From Pseudomonadota bacterium (GTDB lineage: Bacteria; Pseudomonadota; Gammaproteobacteria; Burkholderiales; Burkholderiaceae_B), in assembly GCA_023440825.1 (NCBI GenBank), contig JAEXRL010000009.1, positions 310,001-374,000 of the forward strand: DNA of 64,000 nucleotides. The letters are read 5' to 3'. The position numbers were made by a program, and so were the translations under genes. The notes under the pieces were generated by a model that ran no database searches, was not told the DNA's origin, and was given only the letters and a program-made list of their open reading frames with translations. Positions 33,973 to 42,993 of the stretch are shown in pieces (positions within the stretch are counted from its first letter, which is position 1; each line of letters begins with the position of its first letter).

Positions 33973-35914
33973 ATTGATGTAAAGGCAAGGTAAAGAAAAA
34001 AGTGGCTCCGTATTTAGCGTCATTCTCAAACCAGAGCTGACCGTGATGCAATTCAATAATGGAACGGCACACATTTAGCCCTATGCCCAAGCCTTCTGTT
34101 TTGGTGGTGGTGAATGCTTGAAAGACGTCGGCGATGACATCGGGGTCTACGCCTGGCCCCTGATCGCTGACTTTAACGAGCACATGCGAGTCGTACAACT
34201 GCATGTGTATATCGAGTTGATGTCGCTCAGCAGGCAGATCAGACATGGCCTCGGCAGCATTACGGATGAGGTTGTATAGCACCTGTTCCAGTAAGACTTT
34301 ATCGCCCAACACAGAGATGTCTGTTTCGGGTAATTGTAGACGAGGTTGCAGGTGGTGCTTACCCAAATCTTTTTTGGCTAAGGTTAAGGCGTCATGTACG
34401 GCGTGTTGCAGTACCAAAGGTTGAAACTGTGGGTCTCGCTTACGGACGAAGTCATGGATTCTGTGAATGATCAGGCCTGCCCGCCGGGTTTGCTCTGCCA
34501 AACTTTGTACGCCATGAGTCAGTAACTGTCGATCCAGCGTGTCTTGCTGCAGCAGGTTAAGGGTGCCGGCCGCATAGCTGGCAATAGCAGACAGTGGCTG
34601 ATTGAGCTCATGAGCCAGAGTGGAAGCCATCTCGCCCATATTGATGAGTTTGGCTGTTTGATGCAAGCGCTCTGATTCGGTACTGGCCAAGGCCTCGTCA
34701 CGTTTACGTGAGCTAATGTCGATAATGGAGCCTATCCAGCCCACTTGCTGGCCTGAGGTATCGATCAGCGGTGATTCAAAAACTTGCACATCAAGAATAG
34801 CACCGTCGGCACGCTGAAACTGTGTTTCGAACACTTGCACCGATGGCACCCTGTTAAGGCGGTGCCGACGTGCACGGGTTTCGTCCATGGTATCGGGCTG
34901 CCACCAAGGCATGGGTGGACTTAAACCGATAATATCTTTTTGATCCAGTCCCACGAGGCGGGCAAAAGCTGGATTGACATAAAGAATGCGCCCGTCCATA
35001 TCACGTGCTCGCATGCCCGTGACGATTGAGTTTTCCATGGCGTGCCGGAAAGCTTGCTCTTGGAGTAGCGCTTGTTCGGCAGCGCGTCGTCGGCGGGCAT
35101 AATGATGTTGCACAATTAAATTAATGACTGCTAAAACCGCCAGCCCCACCACTACCGCCAGCAATAGTTGAAAGGTGGGTAGCTTGCTGTTGCGGTAAGG
35201 ACTGATTAATAGCCGCAGGCCGTTTAAGGGCGGATCAATGGACATGGAGTGCTGCGGAGCATCGCTTTCAAGCCGCGCCTGCGAGCGCTCTGCCAGCACT
35301 TGCTCGTTCGTGTTGATCAGGCTTAGGTGATAGTGTTCAGCGATCCACCACGGCACGTTGTCGTTCAGTAGGCGCTTTAAGGAAAATGAGGCCTGCATAG
35401 AGCCAATATGCACATTTTGATGAAAAACCGGAATCAGTAAATTCAGTATGGGTTCATCAAATTCGGAATTGGCCTCTGCGGGCAGCCACGTGCTTAGCTT
35501 AGGGGTGACAGGTTTAGCCTCGGGCAAGGGAGCGGACGCTGGGCGCACGAGCTGCAACTGGCTTTGCTGATCCCAGATTATGACGCGTAACAATTCCGGA
35601 TGTACGGTTTTAAAGTGTTGCAGCCTTTCCTGCAATACCAGGTTGCTCTCCAGTGAGTCGGCCGTGCTGCCCGTTTCCTCAACAATGTTGGCTAGCTTGC
35701 TTTCTATAGATTGCAATTGAAAGCTCAGCGCCTGCTCCACCCACAATGCATTGCGAATCAGCTCGTTGTGTTGCTCGTCACGCCGGTCTAGCGAGACTGT
35801 CCAGGCGAACAAGCCGGTCAGCAGCACAATAATGACTATGGCCAAGATGGGCACATAGGAGCTCAGTGGGTGCGTGTAGAGGATTTTGCCTTCGTGGCGG
35901 CGAATACCAATCAT
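33965..35914 (-). CDS. dctS: DctS-like sensor histidine kinase
   Basis: 649 residues: TM1 around 21-40, a periplasmic sensor of roughly 200 residues (41-245), TM2 near 249-267, a PAS domain (about 290-400, with GRILYVNPAFARLVGLDQK), HisKA with phosphoacceptor His435 in LAHELNQPLSAIASY, and HATPase_c with LEQVLYNLIRNAAEAM (N box), DQGPGVDPDV and TEGLGIGLNVCRSI. Like R. capsulatus DctS it senses external C4-dicarboxylates. It is divergent from dctP. Confidence 0.9.
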   Translation of the reverse strand: MIGIRRHEGKILYTHPLSSYVPILAIVIIVLLTGLFAWTVSLDRRDEQHNELIRNALWVEQALSFQLQSIESKLANIVEETGSTADSLESNLVLQERLQHFKTVHPELLRVIIWDQQSQLQLVRPASAPLPEAKPVTPKLSTWLPAEANSEFDEPILNLLIPVFHQNVHIGSMQASFSLKRLLNDNVPWWIAEHYHLSLINTNEQVLAERSQARLESDAPQHSMSIDPPLNGLRLLISPYRNSKLPTFQLLLAVVVGLAVLAVINLIVQHHYARRRRAAEQALLQEQAFRHAMENSIVTGMRARDMDGRILYVNPAFARLVGLDQKDIIGLSPPMPWWQPDTMDETRARRHRLNRVPSVQVFETQFQRADGAILDVQVFESPLIDTSGQQVGWIGSIIDISSRKRDEALASTESERLHQTAKLINMGEMASTLAHELNQPLSAIASYAAGTLNLLQQDTLDRQLLTHGVQSLAEQTRRAGLIIHRIHDFVRKRDPQFQPLVLQHAVHDALTLAKKDLGKHHLQPRLQLPETDISVLGDKVLLEQVLYNLIRNAAEAMSDLPAERHQLDIHMQLYDSHVLVKVSDQGPGVDPDVIADVFQAFTTTKTEGLGIGLNVCRSIIELHHGQLWFENDAKYGATFFFTLPLHQYD

Positions 35915-36037
35915 AGTAGGGATTATGAGGGCATGTTTCGGATTTCCACAATAGCTATGTGTTAGTCACCTACTTAAACTAGCGGCACTTTCCTTTAATC
36001 ATAAATTCAAGTCGGTATGGACCGGCTGGAGGCAATC

Positions 36038-37021
36038 ATGAAGAAAACTGTAATGGCCGCTTTGCTGGCCTCTGCTGTGTTATCGGTACAGGCATATGCC
36101 AGCCCTTTAATTCTTAAATTCAGTCATGTGGTCTCTCCGGACACTCCCAAGGGCAAAGGCGCTAACAAGTTTAAAGAACTGGCCGAGCAGTACACAGAAG
36201 GCAAAGTCGTGGTTGAGGTTTATCCCAACTCGCAGTTGTACAAAGATAAAGAAGAGCTTGAGGCCTTGCAGTTAGGTGCGGTGCATATGCTGGCTCCGTC
36301 TTTGGCTAAGTTTGGCCCTTTAGGCGTGCGTGAGTTCGAGGTGTTTGATCTGCCTTTTATTTTTCAAAACCGTGACGATCTGCGCAAAGTGACCGATGGC
36401 CCGGTGGGACGCCAGCTCTTGGATAAGCTTGAGCCCAAAGGGATTAAGGGCTTAGCGTACTGGGATAACGGCTTTAAAGTAATGAGCGCGAACTCGCCTT
36501 TGCATACACCCGATGATTTTCTGGGTTTAAAAATGCGCATCCAGTCCTCCAAGGTATTGGAAGCACAGATGAAAGCCCTGGATGCCGTGCCCCAGGTTAT
36601 GGCGTTTTCCGAGGTGTACCAAGCATTGCAAACCGGTGTAGTGGATGGCACTGAGAATCCGCCTTCCAATATGTACACACAGAAAATGCACGAGGTGCAA
36701 AAACACGCCACCTTGTCCAATCATGGTTACTTAGGCTATGCCGTGATTGTGAACAAAAAATTCTGGGAAAGTTTGCCCGAAGACGTGCGTGTGCCCTTAG
36801 AGAAAGCCATGCAGGAAGCCACCGTGTATGCCAACGAGATTTCCGAGCAAGAAAATCAGGACTCCTTGAAAGCCATGCAAGAGTCTGGCAGAACCACGTT
36901 TTATGAGCTCACCGCGGATGAGCGTGCTGAGTGGGTGAAGCACTTGCAGCCTGTACACAAAGAAATGGCCTCGCGTATTGGGCAAGAAGTGATCGACGCG
37001 TTTTACAAGGCCAGCAAGTAA
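36038..37021 (+). CDS. dctP: TRAP transporter periplasmic C4-dicarboxylate-binding protein
   Basis: 327 residues from ATG 36038, with CTGGAGGCAATC supplying the ribosome site. Signal peptide MKKTVMAALLASAVLSVQAYA. Mature part has the DctP marks: KFSHVVSPDTPKGKGANKFKEL, VEVYPNSQLYKDKEELEALQLG, KGLAYWDNGFKVM with the substrate Arg in MRIQSSKVLE, and QTGVVDGTENPPSNMYTQK. The 16-base RBS region holds a small CGGT/ACCG stem. Function: high-affinity binding of malate, fumarate or succinate. Confidence 0.95.
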   Translation: MKKTVMAALLASAVLSVQAYASPLILKFSHVVSPDTPKGKGANKFKELAEQYTEGKVVVEVYPNSQLYKDKEELEALQLGAVHMLAPSLAKFGPLGVREFEVFDLPFIFQNRDDLRKVTDGPVGRQLLDKLEPKGIKGLAYWDNGFKVMSANSPLHTPDDFLGLKMRIQSSKVLEAQMKALDAVPQVMAFSEVYQALQTGVVDGTENPPSNMYTQKMHEVQKHATLSNHGYLGYAVIVNKKFWESLPEDVRVPLEKAMQEATVYANEISEQENQDSLKAMQESGRTTFYELTADERAEWVKHLQPVHKEMASRIGQEVIDAFYKASK

Positions 37022-37036
37022 ATCTGTTTTGCCTTA

Positions 37037-37092
37037 GGCCATCTTTGTCAAAGATGGCCAGTTCTGTCAGGGGCTGATTCCAGCCCTTTTTT
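37037..37092 (+). terminator. Double hairpin between dctP and dctQM (attenuator-like)
   Basis: First structure: 11-base complementary arms GGCCATCTTTG (37037-37047) and CAAAGATGGCC (37049-37059). Second: GGGCTG (37071-37076) and CAGCCC (37081-37086) followed by six T residues (37087-37092), a classical terminator. The dctQ start is at 37148. Partial read-through would give more binding protein than membrane subunits, a common feature of solute-binding-protein operons. Confidence 0.8.
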
Positions 37093-37147
37093 CCGACTCG
37101 CTATGTGCTGTCTGTGCTTGGCCAGTAGGCTGTAGCTTGGAGATATC

Positions 37148-37783
37148 ATGTTCTTACGAATATTGGATCGCTTTGAGGAAACCTTTATTTCTTTCCTCAT
37201 GGTGGCCGCGGTGCTGATCATTTTTGTCGCCGTTTGCCAGCGTTACTCTGTCAGTGTGCTGGCAGATATGGTGGCGTGGTCACGGGCTCAGGGCTATGAG
37301 TCCTTAACTGGGCAATTACGCTCTACCTACCGCAGCGTGACCGGCATTAATTTGCTCTGGGCGCAGGAGTTGTGCATCTACCTGTTTGTTTGGATGGCCA
37401 AGTTTGGGGCCGCCTACGGGGTGCGTATCGGCATTCATGTGGGGGTGGATGTGTTGGTCGGCATGGTCAACGAACGTTGGCGTCATGTCCTGGTGATTAC
37501 TTCGTTTTTGGCGGGCGCCTTGTTTACGGCCATCGTGGCCTGGATAGGCGGCAAGTTTGTGTATGGCATTGCGCAGACGGCGCAAGTGTCTGCCGATTTG
37601 GAAGTGCCTGTTTGGATTGTGTACCTGGCCGTACCGGCTGGCTCACTATTAATGTGTTTTCGCTTTTTACAAGCCTTAGTCGCCTATTTGCGTACTGGCA
37701 CCTTGGTACAGCATACCCATGGTGGTGATTTAGTTGAAGACGCTTTGGCCGAGACCAATGCAGGGCAGGGAGCACGCTCATGA
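37148..37783 (+). CDS. dctQ: TRAP transporter small membrane subunit
   Basis: 211 residues with four membrane helices; FLRILDRFEETFISFLMVAAVLIIF begins the protein, and WAQELCIYLFVWMAKFGAAYGVR is the conserved central part. Between helix 1 and helix 2 is an extra, polar stretch (about residues 35-75, VAWSRAQGYESLTGQLRST) that seems longer than usual. GGAGATATC precedes the ATG. The stop overlaps the dctM start (ATGA). Confidence 0.92.
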   Translation: MFLRILDRFEETFISFLMVAAVLIIFVAVCQRYSVSVLADMVAWSRAQGYESLTGQLRSTYRSVTGINLLWAQELCIYLFVWMAKFGAAYGVRIGIHVGVDVLVGMVNERWRHVLVITSFLAGALFTAIVAWIGGKFVYGIAQTAQVSADLEVPVWIVYLAVPAGSLLMCFRFLQALVAYLRTGTLVQHTHGGDLVEDALAETNAGQGARS

Positions 37784-39105
37784 CCGCATTCATTATTTTC
37801 TCTTTACTGGCACTTCTGCTCTTAACAGGTATGCCAGTGTCTATTGCACTGGGCTTGACGGTCATGGGCTTTTTGTTCGCCTTCACCGACGTGCCCATGG
37901 ATAGTATTGCCCTCAAACTTTTCACCGGCATTGAAAAGTTTGAAATCATGGCCATTCCATTTTTTATTCTCGCGGGTAGTTTTCTAACCCACGGCGGCGT
38001 AGCGCAGCGCATGATACGTTTTGCTTCGTCCATGGTGGGTCACTTTCCTGGTGGCATGGGTTTGGCGGCCGTTCTGGCGTGTGCCTTGTTTGCGTCGATT
38101 AGTGGATCCTCGCCTGCGACAGTGGCCGCCATTGGCTCCATCATGATTCCAGCGATGGTCAAGCAAGGCTATCCGGTGCAGTTTGGTACCGGCATTGTGG
38201 CCACCTCCGGTGGCTTGGGTATCTTGCTCCCGCCCTCTATCGTGATGGTGATGTACGCCGTGGCCACCAGTGGCATGATGGTCGAAGGGCCAGATGGTGT
38301 ACGCGTGGGTACGGCATCCATAGGACAATTATTTATCGCTGGTGTGGTGCCAGGCTTGATTCTAGCGTTTTTACTTGGCCTCACCACCATGTATCGTGCT
38401 TGGAAGCTGGACTATCCGCGCATGCCTAAGGCTACGCTCCAAGAGCGCTGGCGGGCTTTTATGGATTCCATCTGGGGATTGATGCTGATTGTCATCGTCA
38501 TGGGCGGTATTTACTCAGGAGTCTTTACGCCAACAGAGGCGGCGGCCATTAGTGCTGTGTACGCATTTGTGATCGCCGTGTGGGTATACAAGGACATCAA
38601 GCTCACTGATGTAAAACGCATAGTGCTTGAGTCTGCCGCGATGAGTGCGATGTTGCTATACATCATTACCAATGCCGTCATGTTTGCGTTTATCCTGACC
38701 TCCGAGCAAATACCACAGGCGATTGCCGAATGGATCACCATGCAGGGTATGGGTTTAATTACCTTCCTGTTATTTGTCAATGTGCTATTGCTGATTATCG
38801 GTATGGTCATGGAGCCATCAGGACTGATTCTGATTATGGCGCCCATTTTGTTCCCAGTTGCCATGAAGCTGGGCATGGATCCCGTACACTTTGGCATTAT
38901 GTTGGTGGTGAACATGGAAATTGGTTTGGCTACGCCACCAGTGGGTTTGAACTTGTATGTGGCCTCAAGTATTTCTAAATTAGGGCTGACTGAAGTGACC
39001 AAGTCCACCGTCCCCTGGTTGTTAACGGGTTTAGCTTTCTTATTGCTTATTACATTTGTGCCAGAAATCACCTTGTGGTTGCCCAGACTAATGGGCTGGT
39101 TGTAA
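37780..39105 (+). CDS. dctM: TRAP transporter large permease
   Basis: 441 residues, about 12 membrane helices, starting MTAFIIFSLLALLLLTGMPVSIAL. Conserved DctM segments: EIMAIPFFILAGSFLTHGG, ISGSSPATVAAIGSIMIPAM, GGLGILLPPSIVMVMYA and VFTPTEAAAISAVYAF, and GLATPPVGLNLYVASSIS near the end. Couples C4-dicarboxylate uptake to the sodium or proton gradient. The terminator at 39139 closes the operon. Confidence 0.95.
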   Translation: MTAFIIFSLLALLLLTGMPVSIALGLTVMGFLFAFTDVPMDSIALKLFTGIEKFEIMAIPFFILAGSFLTHGGVAQRMIRFASSMVGHFPGGMGLAAVLACALFASISGSSPATVAAIGSIMIPAMVKQGYPVQFGTGIVATSGGLGILLPPSIVMVMYAVATSGMMVEGPDGVRVGTASIGQLFIAGVVPGLILAFLLGLTTMYRAWKLDYPRMPKATLQERWRAFMDSIWGLMLIVIVMGGIYSGVFTPTEAAAISAVYAFVIAVWVYKDIKLTDVKRIVLESAAMSAMLLYIITNAVMFAFILTSEQIPQAIAEWITMQGMGLITFLLFVNVLLLIIGMVMEPSGLILIMAPILFPVAMKLGMDPVHFGIMLVVNMEIGLATPPVGLNLYVASSISKLGLTEVTKSTVPWLLTGLAFLLLITFVPEITLWLPRLMGWL

Positions 39106-39138
39106 TACCAGATTCTTCATTTATGTGGTATCTGTAAA

Positions 39139-39168
39139 GGGTCGGACGTTCTGTCCGGCCCTTTTTTT
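39139..39168 (+). terminator. Rho-independent terminator after dctM
   Basis: GGGTCGGAC and GTCCGGCCC (one G-T pair) form a 9-base stem with loop GTTCT-like bases, followed by seven T residues. It lies 34 bases after the dctM stop. Confidence 0.85.
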
Positions 39169-39285
39169 CGACACGATACCGTATTCCATCACCCAGTCGT
39201 AATGGGCACTTTGGGGCCGTGTCGCTTGTCGGTATCATAGAGCTTTATATGTCGCTGCTTAGCGATTTTTTAACGTGGAGACCTT

Positions 39286-39795
39286 ATGTCTATTAAAGTT
39301 GGTGATCGCGTACCTGACGCTAGCCTGGGTGAATACATCGAGACCGCTACTGACACATGTGCGGTAGGCCCTACTACTTTTCAGGTCTCAGATCTGGTTA
39401 AAGGCAAAAAAATTGTCGTGTTTTCCGTACCAGGTGCTTTTACCCCTACCTGCTCTGAACAACATTTGCCTGGTTTTGCTGCCAAAGCAGAGGAATTCAA
39501 AGCGGCGGGTGTTGATGAGATCTGGTGCTTTGCTGTCAATGACGCGTTTGTTATGGGCGCGTGGGGACGTAGCCAGAATGTAGACGGTAAAATACGTTTG
39601 CTGGCTGATGGCAGCGGTGACTGGACGCGTAAATTGGGTCTGGAGTTTGACCTAAGCGCCAAAGGTCTGGGCGTGCGCAGTAAGCGTTTCTCGGCCCTGC
39701 TCGACGATGGAGTGGTCAAGTTCCTGAATATCGACGAAAGTGGCGGCTTAGAGAAAAGCGATGCGGACACTTTGCTCCAGCAGCTAAAGTCGTAA
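39286..39795 (+). CDS. Peroxiredoxin (Prx5-type)
   Basis: 169 residues reducing H2O2 or alkyl hydroperoxides. The peroxidatic Cys56 is in the PGAFTPTCSEQHLPGF signature, with Thr53 two residues before it. Further cysteines are at 25 and 81 (DEIWCFAVND), so a Prx5-like atypical 2-Cys or glutathione/thioredoxin-linked mechanism is possible. The end, GLGVRSKRFSALLDDGVVKFLNID, is also typical. The gene is monocistronic with its own upstream leader. Subclass assignment by eye only. Confidence 0.92.
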   Translation: MSIKVGDRVPDASLGEYIETATDTCAVGPTTFQVSDLVKGKKIVVFSVPGAFTPTCSEQHLPGFAAKAEEFKAAGVDEIWCFAVNDAFVMGAWGRSQNVDGKIRLLADGSGDWTRKLGLEFDLSAKGLGVRSKRFSALLDDGVVKFLNIDESGGLEKSDADTLLQQLKS

Positions 39796-39884
39796 ACTAG
39801 TATCCAGGCCCTTAGGCCTGATACCATTGTACCTAGCAGCGCCGGCATATTGCCGGCCTGTTTGTCTCTGCCCAAGGTTGATCT

Positions 39885-41342
39885 ATGTCTGTATCCATTC
39901 GGGGTTTTTCTTCGCTTTATTTTGCCACCCTGGTGTTATTGATGAGTTCTGGCTTGTTTAACACCTACATGGGGGTACGCTTAACAGCTATCTCAGTTTC
40001 TGAGATATGGGTGGGTGGACTCATTGCTGTGTATTACCTGGGCTTGGTATTTGGCGCTCGTGTAGGGCATAAGCTAATCATGAGCGTAGGCCATATACGA
40101 GCCTACACAGCCAGCGCGGCAATTGTCACGGTTTGCGTGTTGGCACAGATTCTGATCAGTCCCATGTGGGTTTGGCTATTTTTGCGTTTCATGGCAGGGG
40201 CAGCCATGGTGGTTCAGTTTATGGGGATTGAAAGCTGGCTGAATGAGCAAACAGACAATCATCAGCGTGGCACCACATTTGCTATATACATGGTGTTCTC
40301 TAGCTTGGGCACGGTGCTTGGGCAGCTATCCCTGACTTTATTCCCATATCTGAACTTCGAGCCTTTGGTGTTTGTGGCCATCTGTTCAGCGTTCAGCCTA
40401 GTACCGGTGGCCTTGACGCGCCGTAGCATTCCTCCTTTACAGGTACCCGCTCCGATTAATGCCAAGTATTATCTTGAGCGCGTGCCATTGTCATTAATGG
40501 TGCTTTTGATTGCGGGCATGTTAACCGGTGCTTTTTATGGTTTGGCGCCAGTGTATGCAGTACGTGTGAATTTGAGTAATGAGCAGGCTGCCATGTTTGT
40601 CGCGGTTTCTGTGGCGGCGGGGGTATTGGCTCAATGGCCTGTGGGCTGGCTCGCTGACCGCTTGAATCGAGTCGTGCTAATTCGTTTGAATGCACTGTGT
40701 TTATTAATTCTGGCCATCCCTTTATGGGGCTGGTTTTCGGTGCCGTATTGGGTCCTGCTTAGCTTTTCCGCTTTGTTTGGCGTGTTGCAATTTACCCTAT
40801 ACCCGCTGGGTGCTGCCTTTGCGAACGATAACGTGGACCCAGAGCGCCGCGTTGGTTTAAGCGCCATACTGTATATGGTGTATGGCTTGGGCGCCTGTAC
40901 TGGCCCCTTGCTGGCTGGCTTTCTCATGAGCTATCTGAGCAATGGCTGGTTTTATGTGTTTGTAGCATGTTGTGGTTTGGCGCTGGTTTTACTGGTACGT
41001 CCTCAGAAGGTACTGGGCGATCACCTAAGCCAGGATGCACCTACGACCTTTGTTCCCATGCCTGACAGCTTGCAAAGCTCGGTGGCTGCCGTGGCACTGG
41101 ATCCCCGTGTCGATATCGTGTCGGACGTGTCACATGATCCGGTATTTGATGATTTGCCACCTATGGAAGAACGGGTCGCATCGGTAGAGCAGGCGTTGGC
41201 CGAGGAACGAGCTTTAGTACAGGAGCAAGAGCAGTTAGACGCCTCGGTAACGAGTGTTCAGCCCAGCGCTGAGCAAGCAGAGGACACAGCCACGCCCGCT
41301 CAGCCAGCAGACGAGTCGGGGCAAGGTCTGCCTCGCCCCTAG
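39885..41342 (+). CDS. MFS transporter, YcaD-like, with acidic cytoplasmic tail
   Basis: 485 residues. Twelve membrane helices fill residues 1-375. Features resemble E. coli YcaD: RGFSSLYFATLVLLMSSGLFNTYMGVRL at the N-terminus, FGARVGHKLIMSVGH in the first cytoplasmic loop, and GIESWLNEQ and PVGWLADRLNRVVLIR in the central part. About 110 residues beyond the last helix are low-complexity and Glu/Asp/Gln/Ala/Pro-rich, probably disordered in the cytoplasm. The substrate is unknown. Two small stems in the preceding 90 bases (GGCC and GCCGGC repeats) may serve as terminators of the peroxiredoxin gene. Confidence 0.85.
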   Translation: MSVSIRGFSSLYFATLVLLMSSGLFNTYMGVRLTAISVSEIWVGGLIAVYYLGLVFGARVGHKLIMSVGHIRAYTASAAIVTVCVLAQILISPMWVWLFLRFMAGAAMVVQFMGIESWLNEQTDNHQRGTTFAIYMVFSSLGTVLGQLSLTLFPYLNFEPLVFVAICSAFSLVPVALTRRSIPPLQVPAPINAKYYLERVPLSLMVLLIAGMLTGAFYGLAPVYAVRVNLSNEQAAMFVAVSVAAGVLAQWPVGWLADRLNRVVLIRLNALCLLILAIPLWGWFSVPYWVLLSFSALFGVLQFTLYPLGAAFANDNVDPERRVGLSAILYMVYGLGACTGPLLAGFLMSYLSNGWFYVFVACCGLALVLLVRPQKVLGDHLSQDAPTTFVPMPDSLQSSVAAVALDPRVDIVSDVSHDPVFDDLPPMEERVASVEQALAEERALVQEQEQLDASVTSVQPSAEQAEDTATPAQPADESGQGLPRP

Positions 41343-41353
41343 TCCTATGTCGC

Positions 41354-42214
41354 TCAGCGATTCTTCATGCCCCAGCGCTGCATCGTCAGCCTTTCCAGTG
41401 TTTCAAAAACCAGTTGCTCTATGAGTAAGCCAATTAAAATTACGCAGATCAGGCCAGCAAACACCTGATCTGTGTTGAGCTCGTTGCGATTTTGAAAAAT
41501 ATACCAGCCCAGGCCGCCAGCTCCGCTAGAGGCAGCGCCAAAGACCAGTTCGGCCGCGATTAACGTGCGCCAGGCAAAGGCCCAAGCAATACGCAAGCCT
41601 GAAAAAATGGCAGGCAAAGCGGCTGGAATTAAAATGAAAAGAGTTAAGCGTAAAGAGCCTAAGCCTATATTGCGACCCACTAATGACAAGGTGGGGGAGA
41701 CGCTTTGAAAACCCGAGTGTGCATTGAGCGCTAAAGGCCAGACGACAGAATGCAAAATAACAAAAATCAGGCTTTCCTGACCCAGACCAAACCACAACAT
41801 GGCCAAGGGCAAGAGTGCAATGGCTGGCAAGGGGTTGAACATGGCGGTCAGCGTGCTCAGCAATGTTTGCCCCCAGCGTGTTGTCATCGCGGTGACGGTA
41901 AATACCGCAGAAATCAGCACGCCCAACAAATAAGCTTGTATCAACAAAGTTAGCGAATTTAAGCTGCGTCCAGGAAGCTGGCCATTCACGGTTTCTTGCC
42001 AGAGTGTTAATAAGGCGCGTGAGCACGATGGCAGGAGCAAAGGGTTGTCTTGCCACCAGGCGGCCAGCTCCCACAGCAAGGCCAAGACCAGCAAAGTGAG
42101 CACGGTGCCTATGCCCTGTGTAGACCACGATAGGGGATAGCCACGTGGTTTAAGACTAAGCTTGGTTTTTGCTTCAGGATCTAGCGCGTAATAAGCGATG
42201 TGTGCACGGCTCAT
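41354..42214 (-). CDS. ABC transporter permease (SsuC/TauC/NrtB type)
   Basis: 286 residues, six membrane helices, with the BPD inner-membrane EAA-like loop GLGSLRLTLFILIPAALPAIFSGLRIA and TLIAAELVFGAASSGAGGLGWYIF near the end. This is the signature of sulfonate/nitrate/taurine permeases. Third gene of an SBP–ATPase–permease operon; start overlaps the ATPase stop (ATGA). Confidence 0.9.
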   Translation of the reverse strand: MSRAHIAYYALDPEAKTKLSLKPRGYPLSWSTQGIGTVLTLLVLALLWELAAWWQDNPLLLPSCSRALLTLWQETVNGQLPGRSLNSLTLLIQAYLLGVLISAVFTVTAMTTRWGQTLLSTLTAMFNPLPAIALLPLAMLWFGLGQESLIFVILHSVVWPLALNAHSGFQSVSPTLSLVGRNIGLGSLRLTLFILIPAALPAIFSGLRIAWAFAWRTLIAAELVFGAASSGAGGLGWYIFQNRNELNTDQVFAGLICVILIGLLIEQLVFETLERLTMQRWGMKNR

Positions 42215-42993
42215 GCTGCTTGCCTAAGGTGTTTGGCTGTTATGGTTTGAAACAGCAAGCGTTCTATTTTTTCCTGAGTGTCTGCTAAAAACTGTGGGCT
42301 GCGTGGGCCATCGGGTAGCGTAATGTAAGCTTGCACCTGACCTGGGTGAGGGCTCAAAATCAAAATATGGCTGGCAATCAGTAAGGCCTCTTCCACAGAA
42401 TGCGTGACAAAAATCAGACTTAAACGCGTCTCAAGGCTCAGTGTCAGTAACTCTTGTTGCAGGGTTTGTCGCGTCAGGGCATCCAGCGCTGCGAATGGTT
42501 CGTCCATGAGCAAAAGTTTGGGATGCAAGGCGAAGGCACGTGCAATGGCTACCCGCTGTTTCATGCCCCCTGACAGTGTGTGGGGATAGGCGGTGAGAAA
42601 TTCGCCCAGCCCTACTTTTTGCAAGTAGTGTTGCGCGCGTACTAAAGCGGCCTCACGTTTGAGCAGACCGCTGTGTACCAAGGCAAACACCACGTTTTCA
42701 TGCACTGTTTTCCATGGCAGCAATTGGTCAAACTCTTGAAACACCACAGCTCTGTCCGCCGACGGGCCTTGAATCGGGTGATGGTTCAGTGTCAAGCTAC
42801 CGCCACTGGTGGGAATAAAGCCAGCAATGGCTTTTAGCAAGGTGGATTTGCCGCAGCCAGACGGCCCTAGTATCACCAGTCGCTCGTGCTGGGCCATACT
42901 GAAGTTCAGCTTGTGGCAGGCCACTAATTGCTCACTGCCTTGAGGGTAATGCAAACTGACATCGCGTGCTTCTAAGCAAGTTTCTGCACTCAT
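42211..42993 (-). CDS. ABC transporter ATPase (SsuB/TauB/NrtD type)
   Basis: 260 residues. Walker A is LGPSGCGKST (near residue 42), Q-loop VFQEFDQLLPW, signature LSGGMKQRVAIARAFALHP, Walker B LLLMDEPFAALDALTR, and the switch His in FVTHSVEEAL. Typical of the nitrate/sulfonate class. Begins directly after the binding-protein stop (TAAATG). Confidence 0.93.
   Translation of the reverse strand: MSAETCLEARDVSLHYPQGSEQLVACHKLNFSMAQHERLVILGPSGCGKSTLLKAIAGFIPTSGGSLTLNHHPIQGPSADRAVVFQEFDQLLPWKTVHENVVFALVHSGLLKREAALVRAQHYLQKVGLGEFLTAYPHTLSGGMKQRVAIARAFALHPKLLLMDEPFAALDALTRQTLQQELLTLSLETRLSLIFVTHSVEEALLIASHILILSPHPGQVQAYITLPDGPRSPQFLADTQEKIERLLFQTITAKHLRQAA

Noticed and set aside
35915..36037. Sigma54 promoter for dctP
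   Set aside because: GGCACTTTCCTTTAATC resembles a -24 element, but no GC pair lies 10 bases after GG; the regulator is FixJ-type, not NtrC-type, so sigma54 is not expected.
39169..39236. Interleaved complementary segments (CGACACG/CGTGTCG and GATACCG/CGGTATC) before the peroxiredoxin gene
   Set aside because: The order would allow a pseudoknot, but two 7-base matches in this length can occur by chance and nothing else supports a structured RNA.
41526..42128. 200-codon minus-strand frame within the ABC permease
   Set aside because: It is a shifted frame of the permease gene, which has correct family motifs in its own frame.
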